From: Nitrospira sp.
GTDB taxonomy: Bacteria > Nitrospirota > Nitrospiria > Nitrospirales > Nitrospiraceae
Length of the DNA stretch: 38,378 nt
Direction: 5' to 3'
Assembly: GCA_029879905.1 (NCBI GenBank)
Contig: JAOUPN010000006.1
Coordinates: forward strand, 1-38,378
Position numbers and translations under genes: made by a program. The notes under the pieces were generated by a model. The model did no database searches. It was not told the origin of the DNA and was given only the letters and a program-made list of their open reading frames with translations. Below, in pieces: positions 23,506-31,244 of this stretch (the stretch's first letter is position 1; each line of letters begins with the position of its first letter).

Positions 23506-24984
23506 CTATTTCAGGGCTTGTACGGCGAGTGTGGCTAGATTGACGAGTGGACCGGGGTATAAGCCGAAAATGACCACGCCGGCTGTTGTGCAGGTGAGAA
23601 CGACGGACAGCGTCGGCGACATGACGAGACGTGGGGAATCCGCCGTTAGTTCCCCGGGCTCGCGCATGTACATGACCATGACGAGGCGAAGATAGTAGTA
23701 GGCGGACACGACGGCAAAGACGAGTGCGATCACCGCCAGCCAAGGCAGTCCTGCTTCAACGGCAGACATAAAGACATAAAATTTTCCCATAAACCCGGCC
23801 GTCGGAGGGATTCCTGCCAGGGATACCATAAAGACAAGCATGAGGAATGCAGCCAACGGATGGCGTTTGGCTAAACCGGTGAAGTCTTCGATTTCTTCTC
23901 CCTCGATTCCACCCTTCCGAAGCAGGGCAACGACGGCAAACGCGCCGAAGGTCATAAACGCATAAAAGGCTATGTACAGAAGCACGCTGGCCACACTGTT
24001 CAGACTGCCGGCTGAGTTCCCCGACCATCCGGCCGCCACCACGCCGATCAACGCGTAGCCGGCATGGGCAATGCTGGAATAGGCCAACATCCGTTTAATA
24101 TTCGTCTGGACCAGTGCCACGATATTGCCCAGTGCCAATGTGGCGATACAGAGGAGGAGAAAGACAGCGGACCAGTCCGTCTTGAGACCGCCGAGGCCCT
24201 CAATGAAGACCCGGAGAAATGCCCCGAAACTGGCGGCTTTGGATGCGACGGCCATAAACGCCGTGACCGAAGTCGGTGCCCCCTGGTAGACATCAGGCGT
24301 CCACATGTGGAACGGCACGACGGCGAGTTTGAACCCGAATCCGGCTGCAATCAAAATTGTGGCCGCGAGCAGCAAGGGATTATCCAGACTCTGGCTGCCG
24401 ATGGCGGAGGCAATAGCCGGAAGCCTGGTGCTGCCTGTTGCGCCGTAGAGCAGAGAGATGCCGTAGAGGAGAATGCCGGATGAGAAGGCCCCCAGCACAA
24501 AATATTTTGCCGAGGCTTCCAGCGAGCGAGGTTCTGTCCGCTTCAGCCCTGCCATCACATAGAGGGACAGGGACATCAACTCCGTCCCCAGGTAGATCGT
24601 CAACAGATCCGCCGCCGACACCATCACCATCATGCCAGCGAGGGCGAGGAGGACGAACCCGTAATACTCGCCGATTTGCAGGCGCTCCTCTTTCAAGTAC
24701 GCGTATGAGAGAAGGACCGTGAGAGCGGAGACAAAACAGAGCAACAGTTTCCAAAAACATGCGTAGTCATCGATGATGACAAGTCCCCCGAATGCCTCTG
24801 TCTTACTGCCGATTTGTGAGGCCACGACCCCCATACACACGACCAATGTGCCAAGGCTGAGCCATGCGAGCCCGTCTCGTTGTTGCGGGACAAGTATCGG
24901 CTCAAGGACCAGCACGAGGCAGGCGGCTGCGATCACGAAGAGCTCCGGTAAAACAAGGAGGACATCGCCTGGTGAAAAGGTCAT
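23506..24984 (-). CDS. nuoN: NADH-quinone oxidoreductase subunit N
   Basis: This is an antiporter-like membrane subunit of complex I, 492 residues, close to the family's length. Conserved charged residues are in place: Glu in 'IYLGTELMSLSLYVMAGL' (about 130-147) and Lys in 'GFGFKLAVVPFHMWTPDVYQGAPT' (about 215-240). About 14 transmembrane helices are expected. Its ATG overlaps the nuoM stop by 4 bp. It is the last nuo gene of the operon. Confidence 0.95.
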   Translation of the reverse strand: MTFSPGDVLLVLPELFVIAAACLVLVLEPILVPQQRDGLAWLSLGTLVVCMGVVASQIGSKTEAFGGLVIIDDYACFWKLLLCFVSALTVLLSYAYLKEERLQIGEYYGFVLLALAGMMVMVSAADLLTIYLGTELMSLSLYVMAGLKRTEPRSLEASAKYFVLGAFSSGILLYGISLLYGATGSTRLPAIASAIGSQSLDNPLLLAATILIAAGFGFKLAVVPFHMWTPDVYQGAPTSVTAFMAVASKAASFGAFLRVFIEGLGGLKTDWSAVFLLLCIATLALGNIVALVQTNIKRMLAYSSIAHAGYALIGVVAAGWSGNSAGSLNSVASVLLYIAFYAFMTFGAFAVVALLRKGGIEGEEIEDFTGLAKRHPLAAFLMLVFMVSLAGIPPTAGFMGKFYVFMSAVEAGLPWLAVIALVFAVVSAYYYLRLVMVMYMREPGELTADSPRLVMSPTLSVVLTCTTAGVVIFGLYPGPLVNLATLAVQALK

Positions 24985-26540
24985 GGCTGGTCCGCCTCCT
25001 CGGGTAGGGGAGACTCTTCCGCCGCCGGCACCACCAGCACGTCCGGTTCGTCAAGCGTCATGACCGGAGCCGGGGGCGGAGGAAACGCTCGTGTGAGGAC
25101 GTGATTGACGCTCGGATGCATGCGAGTCAACAGAGGATTGGGAAACACCCCGATCCAAAACACCAGCACGACAAGGGGAATCAACGTGACCATCTCTCGG
25201 TTCGTGACATCGCGCAACTTCGGTAGGTAGGTCGGAGAGGGAACCCCGAACGCCACACGCTGAATCATCCAGAGGATGTACGCAGCTGCGAGGATAATGC
25301 CCAATGAGGCAAGGGCCGCCGCAAGCTTGTTCGAGAGAAACGTACCGGCAAGAACCAGGAATTCACCGACAAAACTGTTGGTGCCGGGCAGTCCGAGTGA
25401 GGACAGGGCAAAGATGACCAGAAAGATCGCATAGCGCGGCATCGGCTTTGTGAGGCCGATATTATCGGCGATTTGCCGGCTGTGTGTCCGTTCATAAATG
25501 ACCCCGACACAGAGAAAGAGCCCGCCCGTAGTGATGCCATGGTTCACCATCTGCATCACGGCGCCTTCGATGCCCTGAATGTTAAAGGTAAACAGTCCCA
25601 ACGTGACGAATCCCATATGGCTGACGCTGGAATAGGCGATGAGTTTTTTAAGGTCTGCCTGTGCCAACGCCATGTAGGCGCCGTAGATAATCGCGATGAT
25701 CGACAACGTGATCATGAGCGGCGCGAAGAGCTTCGAGGCATCAGGAAGCATCGGCAGGCTGAAGCGCAAGAACCCGTAGGTTCCCATCTTCAGCAAGACG
25801 CTCGCAAGGATGACGCTGCCGGCCGTCGGAGCTTCAACGTGGGCGTCAGGCAGCCAGGTATGGAACGGGAACATCGGAACCTTGACGGCAAAGGCGGCGA
25901 AGAGAGCCAGAAAGAGTAAGACTTGCAACGATGTTGTATAGGTGCCGCTGCTTAAGAGCAGAACGTCGAAGGTATGGCCTCCCTGGAAGTACAAGACAAG
26001 AATGGCGACCAGAAGCAGCACGCTGCCTGCCAGAGTGTAGAGAAAGAACTTCACCGCGGCATACACGCGATTGGGACCACCCCAGACTCCGATGAGGAGG
26101 TACATGGGGATGAGCATGGCCTCCCAGAACACATAAAACAGCACGAAGTCGAGCGCGGCAAATACTCCGATCATGGCGCCTTCCATAATGAGCAGCATCG
26201 CCATGAAACTCCGAATTTTGGTTTCGATCGAACGCCAGGAAATCAAGACGCAGAGGGGCATCAGAACGGTCGTCATGATGATCAGCGGCAGGCTGATGCC
26301 GTCGAGTCCGAGCTTGTAATGAATCGGCGGGGTTGCGATCCACACGGCCTGTTCCATGAATTGCATCTGGCTCGATGTCGCGTCGAACAGCCACCAGAGG
26401 GGCAGTGAAATCAGCAGATCGGCCACCGTCACGCCGAGTGCGACCATTCTGGCGGCGGCATCCTTCACGAAACACAGCGCGAGGGCTCCCGCCAGCGGAA
26501 GAACGATCAGTACGGTCAGCCATGGAAATGAATGTGTCAT
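24981..26540 (-). CDS. nuoM: NADH-quinone oxidoreductase subunit M
   Basis: Antiporter-like subunit, 519 residues. The key Glu is in 'VFWEAMLIPMYLLIGVWGG' (about 137-155) and the key Lys in 'FAVKVPMFPFHTWLPDAHVEAPT' (about 220-242); a second Lys is in 'LAQADLKKLIAYSSVSHMGF'. The protein ends in a Pro/Glu-rich cytoplasmic tail (about 490-519) that is longer than in many homologues. The gene lies 36 bp downstream of nuoL. Only one nuoM is seen, so this is not the two-NuoM type of complex also known from Nitrospira. Confidence 0.96.
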   Translation of the reverse strand: MTHSFPWLTVLIVLPLAGALALCFVKDAAARMVALGVTVADLLISLPLWWLFDATSSQMQFMEQAVWIATPPIHYKLGLDGISLPLIIMTTVLMPLCVLISWRSIETKIRSFMAMLLIMEGAMIGVFAALDFVLFYVFWEAMLIPMYLLIGVWGGPNRVYAAVKFFLYTLAGSVLLLVAILVLYFQGGHTFDVLLLSSGTYTTSLQVLLFLALFAAFAVKVPMFPFHTWLPDAHVEAPTAGSVILASVLLKMGTYGFLRFSLPMLPDASKLFAPLMITLSIIAIIYGAYMALAQADLKKLIAYSSVSHMGFVTLGLFTFNIQGIEGAVMQMVNHGITTGGLFLCVGVIYERTHSRQIADNIGLTKPMPRYAIFLVIFALSSLGLPGTNSFVGEFLVLAGTFLSNKLAAALASLGIILAAAYILWMIQRVAFGVPSPTYLPKLRDVTNREMVTLIPLVVLVFWIGVFPNPLLTRMHPSVNHVLTRAFPPPPAPVMTLDEPDVLVVPAAEESPLPEEADQP

Positions 26541-26576
26541 GTGTTACACGTCAATCATTATTTGGCACGTCGGCCT

Positions 26577-28475
26577 TCACAGCAAGAGGAGCATGGTCAC
26601 CATGACGACGATGCCGGCCGCCATGGCCAAGGCATAATGTTGGGTTTGGCCGCTCTGGATGAGGCGGAGGAGCCATCCGCCCTGGCCCACGGCTTTCGCA
26701 ATGCCGTTGACGGCTCCGTCAATGATTGCGACATCGACCCGCTTCCATAATTCCGAGGCCGCTGTAAACGACGATCGTACGAACAAGCGATCGTAGGCTT
26801 CGTCCACATACCATTTGTTCAACGAGCCTTGGTACAGGCTCTTCCACTGTGTCGCACAGTGATCGGGCAGGTGTGGATTGAGCACATAGACATAATAGGC
26901 TGCGGCGATGCCCGCCAGCCCCATCACTGTCGCCGTGATCATGATACCGAGCCCTGCCGCACCGTGTTCTCCTCCATGGCCTCCGTCGGCGGCAAACACC
27001 GGCTCCAAGAACGACGGAATGCCGAAGTACCCGGCCAAGATACTGAATGCCGAGAGAATAATCAGCGGGACTGTGATCGTGTATCCCGGTTCATGAATGT
27101 GATCCGCGTGGTGTGAGTCGTCATGCGGAGTGCCCCAGAAGACCACAAAGACCAGCCGGAAACTGTAGAACGCCGTCATAAGCGCCGTGATGAGTCCCAG
27201 GATCGTCAATATTTGCCCGAGTGGTCCGGCCGACCAGGCGGAGATCAGCAAGTCATCTTTACTGAAGAACCCTGCGGTCATCGGGAACCCGGCCAATGCC
27301 AGTGAGCCGATGAGGAATGTCCAATAGGTAATCGGCAGCTTGTCCTTCAACCCGCCCATGTGTCGCATGTCTTGCTCATGGTGCAGCGCGATGATGACGG
27401 AGCCGCACCCCAGAAACAGCAAGGCTTTAAAGGCTCCGTGCGTGAGCAAATGGTACATGCCGGAGGCATAGGCGCCGAGTCCGCAGGCCATGACCATATA
27501 CCCCAATTGGCTGACCGTCGAGTAGGCCACCACGCGTTTGATATCCGTTTGCGTCAAGGCGATGGTCGCGCCGAAGACCATCGTCACGGCTCCGACCACG
27601 GCCACCACATCCATCGCGGCGGGGGAGAGATTGTAGAGCGGCGACAGCCGGGCTACCATAAAGACGCCGGCAGTGACCATCGTGGCGGCATGGATCAGAG
27701 CCGAAATGGGAGTCGGGCCTTCCATCGCATCCGGCAACCAAACGTGCAGCGGGACTTGCGCCGATTTGCCGATCGCTCCGGTAAAGAGCAGCAGGCAGAT
27801 GAGCGTAAAGAGCGACACCTCCCAGATCCCTCCGAAGGGAGCCAGCAGATTGAGTGTTTCACCGAGGTGCTCTTGTGCGGCGGCGAATACTTCGTGATAG
27901 TTCAGCGAACCGAAGCTGACCCAGACCAGCAACAAGCCAAGGATGAACCCGAAATCACCGACTCGATTGACGAGGAAGGCCTTGGTAGCGGCCGCACAGG
28001 CCGACGAGCGTTCATACCAATGTCCGATCAAGAGGTAGGAGCAGAGTCCGACCGCCTCCCAAAAGATGAAAAGTTGAAGAAGATTATCGGCCAATACCAA
28101 CATCAACATTGAGAAGGTAAACAGCGCGATGTAGCTGAAGAAGCGGGCATAGCCCGGTTCGCCGTGCATGTACCCGATGGTGTAGACATGGACGAGCGAG
28201 CTGACGATCGTCACCAGGAGAAGCATGACGGCGGTCAGCCGGTCGATATACAGACCGATATGCACGTCAAGGTTGCCGGATGTCATCCAGGTATACAGCG
28301 GAGTCGTCGTATGATGTCCTCCCGCCACCTCGATGAATGCCATGACGGATAAGAGGCACGATACGACGACGGCCGGCACAGCGATCAAATGTGCCTTGTC
28401 CTTGATCCAGCGGCCGCCGAGGCCGAGGATGAGGAAGGACAGCAGGGGCAAGAGTGGGATGAGTACGTACGGCAT
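26577..28475 (-). CDS. nuoL: NADH-quinone oxidoreductase subunit L
   Basis: The largest antiporter-like subunit, 632 residues, with the long lateral helix expected in its C-terminal part. Key residues lie in 'FIFWEAVGLCSYLLIGHWY' (Glu) and 'GKSAQVPLHVWLPDAMEGPTPISALIHAATMV' (Lys). A His-rich loop 'DDSHHADHIHEPG' occurs near residue 450, followed by a Gly/His-rich 'DGGHGGEHGAAG' segment. The start ATG has only a weak ribosome site. A 109-bp spacer to nuoK upstream consists largely of heptamer repeats. Confidence 0.96.
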   Translation of the reverse strand: MPYVLIPLLPLLSFLILGLGGRWIKDKAHLIAVPAVVVSCLLSVMAFIEVAGGHHTTTPLYTWMTSGNLDVHIGLYIDRLTAVMLLLVTIVSSLVHVYTIGYMHGEPGYARFFSYIALFTFSMLMLVLADNLLQLFIFWEAVGLCSYLLIGHWYERSSACAAATKAFLVNRVGDFGFILGLLLVWVSFGSLNYHEVFAAAQEHLGETLNLLAPFGGIWEVSLFTLICLLLFTGAIGKSAQVPLHVWLPDAMEGPTPISALIHAATMVTAGVFMVARLSPLYNLSPAAMDVVAVVGAVTMVFGATIALTQTDIKRVVAYSTVSQLGYMVMACGLGAYASGMYHLLTHGAFKALLFLGCGSVIIALHHEQDMRHMGGLKDKLPITYWTFLIGSLALAGFPMTAGFFSKDDLLISAWSAGPLGQILTILGLITALMTAFYSFRLVFVVFWGTPHDDSHHADHIHEPGYTITVPLIILSAFSILAGYFGIPSFLEPVFAADGGHGGEHGAAGLGIMITATVMGLAGIAAAYYVYVLNPHLPDHCATQWKSLYQGSLNKWYVDEAYDRLFVRSSFTAASELWKRVDVAIIDGAVNGIAKAVGQGGWLLRLIQSGQTQHYALAMAAGIVVMVTMLLLL

Positions 28476-28484
28476 GATTTCGGC

Positions 28485-28519
28485 TTACATGTTCACTGGT
28501 ACATGTCGAATGTTACATG
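28485..28519. repeat. heptamer repeat in the nuoK-nuoL spacer (5 units)
   Basis: Five seven-base units in register (TTACATG, TTCACTG, GTACATG, TCGAATG, TTACATG on the plus strand) end 10 bp before the nuoL ATG. A second run at 28541-28561 has ATCAGTG twice, then AACATTC. The spacer is transcribed as part of the nuo message. Confidence 0.65.
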
Positions 28520-28584
28520 AAGGTCTCGAACCACGTTCCCATCAGTGATCAGTGAACATTCAACTGCGAGCATTGTGCTTCGAG

Positions 28585-28890
28585 CTACCATTTCAACAGG
28601 TTGAACTCCTCGATATTGATCGTGTCTCTTGATCGGTGCAGGGCGATGATAATCGCCAGCCCGACGGCAACTTCGGCGGCCGCGACGGTCAGGGCGAAAA
28701 AGACAAACACTTGCCCTCCCAAGTCTTGCAGATATTCGGAAAACGCGACGAAGTTAATGTTGGTCGCATTCAGCATCAGCTCGACCGACAGCAGAATGGC
28801 GATGATGTTGCGGCGGATCAGTACGCCCACGACACCGGTCAAAAACACGATGGCGCTCAGGATTAAGTAATAGGAGATAGGGACCGTCAT
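28585..28890 (-). CDS. nuoK: NADH-quinone oxidoreductase subunit K
   Basis: I place the start at ATG 28890 with GAGG upstream, giving the normal 101 residues; the track's 27-residue extension is encoded by the repeat-filled spacer. Three membrane helices are clear. The two conserved Glu lie in '[19 protein letters not shown]' and '[18 protein letters not shown]'. It takes part in the proton path next to NuoJ and NuoN. Confidence 0.95.
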   Translation of the reverse strand: MTVPISYYLILSAIVFLTGVVGVLIRRNIIAILLSVELMLNATNINFVAFSEYLQDLGGQVFVFFALTVAAAEVAVGLAIIIALHRSRDTINIEEFNLLKW

Positions 28891-28899
28891 CGTTGCCTC

Positions 28900-28934
28900 G
28901 TGACGTGTGACGAGTGATGAGTGACGAGCGTGCG
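28900..28934. repeat. heptamer repeat in the nuoJ-nuoK spacer (GTGAYGA type)
   Basis: GTGACGT, GTGACGA, GTGATGA and GTGACGA follow in exact seven-base register, then GCGTGCG. This is the clearest array in the window. It lies between the nuoJ stop and the nuoK ribosome site. Confidence 0.7.
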
Positions 28935-28959
28935 CTGAAGAGATGTTATGATTGCGTCC

Positions 28960-28987
28960 TTCACTGATCACCCTTCACTGTTCACCG
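28960..28987. repeat. heptamer repeat spanning the nuoJ stop codon
   Basis: Units TTCACTG, ATCACCC, TTCACTG and TTCACCG (plus strand) overlap the last codons of nuoJ. On the minus strand they encode 'VNSEG' and the TGA stop. The same arrangement is found at the end of nuoE. Confidence 0.65.
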
Positions 28988-29477
28988 GATCTTTTTTTGC
29001 CAGGATAATGGCGCCGATCATTGCGACCAAAAGAATCAACGAGGCGACCTCGAAGGGAAACAGATACGTCGAAAAGAGCGTCGTGCCGATCGCCATGGTA
29101 TTGTCCGCTGTTTTTACGGCTTCGACAGGCAGCCCGTTCGACTGGGCTACTCTGCCGCTGGCCAGAAGGACAAGGAGTTCCAACAGCAACGGGGCACAGA
29201 CGAATGTCGCGATTCGCCATTGGCCGTGATACCGATCGTCCTGTTTGATGTTCAGCAGCATCACGACGAAGAGGTAGAGGACCAAAATGGCTCCGGCATA
29301 GACAATAATTTGGACGGCGGCAAGAAATTCCGCATGAAGTGTGACGTAGAGCCCCGCCACATGGAAAAACATGATCAAGAGGGATAAGGCGCTATAGACG
29401 GGGTTTCTCAGCGCCACCACCAGGACGGAAGTGCTCGCGATCACCACGGCAAAATATCCGAAAAACACCTGCGACAC
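28968..29477 (-). CDS. nuoJ: NADH-quinone oxidoreductase subunit J
   Basis: The 169-residue membrane subunit starts at a GTG with AGGAG about 10 bp upstream. Five helices are visible. The conserved helix with '[25 protein letters not shown]' (about 55-80) is the NuoJ signature near the quinone channel. The protein ends 'KKDPVNSEG'; the last five codons and the stop come from a heptamer repeat. Confidence 0.94.
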   Translation of the reverse strand: MSQVFFGYFAVVIASTSVLVVALRNPVYSALSLLIMFFHVAGLYVTLHAEFLAAVQIIVYAGAILVLYLFVVMLLNIKQDDRYHGQWRIATFVCAPLLLELLVLLASGRVAQSNGLPVEAVKTADNTMAIGTTLFSTYLFPFEVASLILLVAMIGAIILAKKDPVNSEG

Positions 29478-29536
29478 GAGTGCGGTCTCCTCTTATATCT
29501 TCGGCAGAGGCCGACGCCGGCCGGCTTGCCGTTTAG

Positions 29537-29572
29537 GCCTCCCTCTCGATGTGTCCTGAGCGAGAGGGGGGC
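29537..29572. repeat. hairpin in the nuoI-nuoJ spacer
   Basis: GCCTCCCTCTCG and CGAGAGGGGGGC form 12-bp arms with one mismatch around a 12-base loop, 5 bp after the nuoI stop codon on the minus strand. No T-run follows in the direction of transcription. It could protect or process the operon mRNA, or partly reduce read-through into nuoJ. Confidence 0.5.
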
Positions 29573-29577
29573 GCCGG

Positions 29578-30120
29578 TCAATTCGGCTTTTGCGGCACGT
29601 GCTTAAATGCCACGTTGAAAAATGCCGTATTCTGGTGCTGGAGTTCCAAACGCTTTTCGCGGATGGGAAAGGACCGGTCGCCGATCGCCAGCAGTTGCTG
29701 TTTGTTCAAGTGAAGCTGTCGTTTGTCGTACACCGCCCATTCAAATTCTCGGGTCATACCCAATGCGTCGACGGGACAGGCGTCCACACACATTCCGCAG
29801 AACAGGCAGCGGGTCATGTCCATGTAATATTCTTTGGAGTAACGTTTGGTCGGCTCGCCCGGCACTTCGGCGCTGACCACGCGGATGACGCGCGAGGGAC
29901 AGGCGGCTTCGCAGAGGTCGCAGCCGACGCATTTTTCCGTGCCGTCGTCGTAGCGCAGCAGCGCGAGCATACCGCGATAGTTGTCCGGCAGCGTACGCTT
30001 TTCATGCGGATACTGGAGCGTCACCGGCTTGTAATTGAGCAAGTGCCCAAGCGTCGCCTTCATCCCCACAAGGATTTCATAGAGCGTGATGGTTTTGAAC
30101 CACTCAGTGAACGATTGCAT
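29578..30120 (-). CDS. nuoI: NADH-quinone oxidoreductase subunit I
   Basis: I start at ATG 30120, directly after the nuoH stop, giving 180 residues; the longer track ORF runs back into nuoH. Two [4Fe-4S] sites are present: 'CVGCDLCEAACPSR' (about 67-80) and 'CLFCGMCVDACPVDAL' (about 106-121), corresponding to clusters N6a and N6b that pass electrons to NuoB. The segment 'RGMLALLRYDDGTEKC' is typical of the family. Confidence 0.95.
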   Translation of the reverse strand: MQSFTEWFKTITLYEILVGMKATLGHLLNYKPVTLQYPHEKRTLPDNYRGMLALLRYDDGTEKCVGCDLCEAACPSRVIRVVSAEVPGEPTKRYSKEYYMDMTRCLFCGMCVDACPVDALGMTREFEWAVYDKRQLHLNKQQLLAIGDRSFPIREKRLELQHQNTAFFNVAFKHVPQKPN

Positions 30121-30128
30121 ATCTGCGC

Positions 30129-31202
30129 TCAACCATTGGGAAAGAGGTACACCGCGATCGAGGTGATCACGATGTTCGCCAGGGCGATGGGTAACATCAC
30201 CTTCCATCCGAACCGCATCAACTGGTCATAGCGAAGACGCGGAAGTGTGGCCCGCAGCCAGAAAAAGAGAAACAGGAACGAGTAGGTCTTGAACGCAAAC
30301 CACATGGTGTTTTCAATCCAGGCCAAGGACGGCAGGCCCATGAACTCGAGAATCGTGCCTGGGTATGGTGCGTTCCAGCCTCCGAGAAACATTGCCGATG
30401 CCACACACGATACCAGCACCATATTGGCGTATTCGGCGAGGAAGAAAAACGCAAACCGCAAGCCGCTGTACTCCGTAAAGAATCCGGCGACGAGCTCGCT
30501 TTCCGCTTCCGGCAAGTCAAACGGGACACGGTTGGTTTCCGCCACTGCTGAAATCACATAGACGACGAGGGCGAAAATCTGGGGAGCCGGGAACGAAAAG
30601 GCATACCAATTCCAAAACCACCCTGACTGGGCGTTGGTAATTTGAACCAGGCTCAGGGAGCCGCCCAGGATCAATACTCCGACAATGGCCAGTCCGATAT
30701 TCAACTCGTAACTGATGATTTGCGCGGCGGATCGCAGCCCTCCCAGCAGAGAGTATTTGCTGTTGGAGGCCCATCCACCGAGAATAATGCCGTATGCGCC
30801 GATGGAGGCAAACGCCAAAATATACAGGATGCCGATATTGATATCGCTGATGACGAACGGTTTCAGGGTGACGCCGTCGAAATCGAAGGTCAGGTCGGGT
30901 CCCCACGGAATGACGGCAAACCCGATGAACGCAGGAATCAGCGCCAGTAACGGTGCCGCCGTAAAGAGAAACTTGTTGGCACCGGCCGGAACGATGTCCT
31001 CCTTGAAGAACAACTTGAGCGCGTCGGCAAGCGGTTGGAGTGTGCCATAGGGACCGACTTCCATCGGCCCCATGCGGTCTTGCATCCAACCCAATACCTT
31101 CCGTTCGGCAAGCGTGAGGAGGAGTACCGTCACGATGACGATACCCACGATCACACCGATTTGGATGAAAGTGAGTGTGAGGCGGAACCCGATTTCAGTC
31201 AC
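30129..31202 (-). CDS. nuoH: NADH-quinone oxidoreductase subunit H
   Basis: The 357-residue membrane subunit lines the quinone-binding chamber. It has 'LLTLAERKVLGWMQDRMGPMEVGPYG' near the N-terminus and 'AETNRVPFDLPEAESELVAGFFTEYSG' near 230, both NuoH signatures with the Glu residues thought to couple quinone reduction to proton movement. The start is a GTG with AGGAG about 9 bp upstream. It is followed at once by nuoI. Confidence 0.96.
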   Translation of the reverse strand: MTEIGFRLTLTFIQIGVIVGIVIVTVLLLTLAERKVLGWMQDRMGPMEVGPYGTLQPLADALKLFFKEDIVPAGANKFLFTAAPLLALIPAFIGFAVIPWGPDLTFDFDGVTLKPFVISDINIGILYILAFASIGAYGIILGGWASNSKYSLLGGLRSAAQIISYELNIGLAIVGVLILGGSLSLVQITNAQSGWFWNWYAFSFPAPQIFALVVYVISAVAETNRVPFDLPEAESELVAGFFTEYSGLRFAFFFLAEYANMVLVSCVASAMFLGGWNAPYPGTILEFMGLPSLAWIENTMWFAFKTYSFLFLFFWLRATLPRLRYDQLMRFGWKVMLPIALANIVITSIAVYLFPNG

Positions 31203-31244
31203 GATACAACTCCTGGATAACGGTGTACGTCGATAGTGTGCTCT

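Noticed and set aside
28900-28987. CRISPR array
   Set aside because: Units are seven bases and degenerate, without spacers of constant length, and lie between nuoJ and nuoK with no cas genes.
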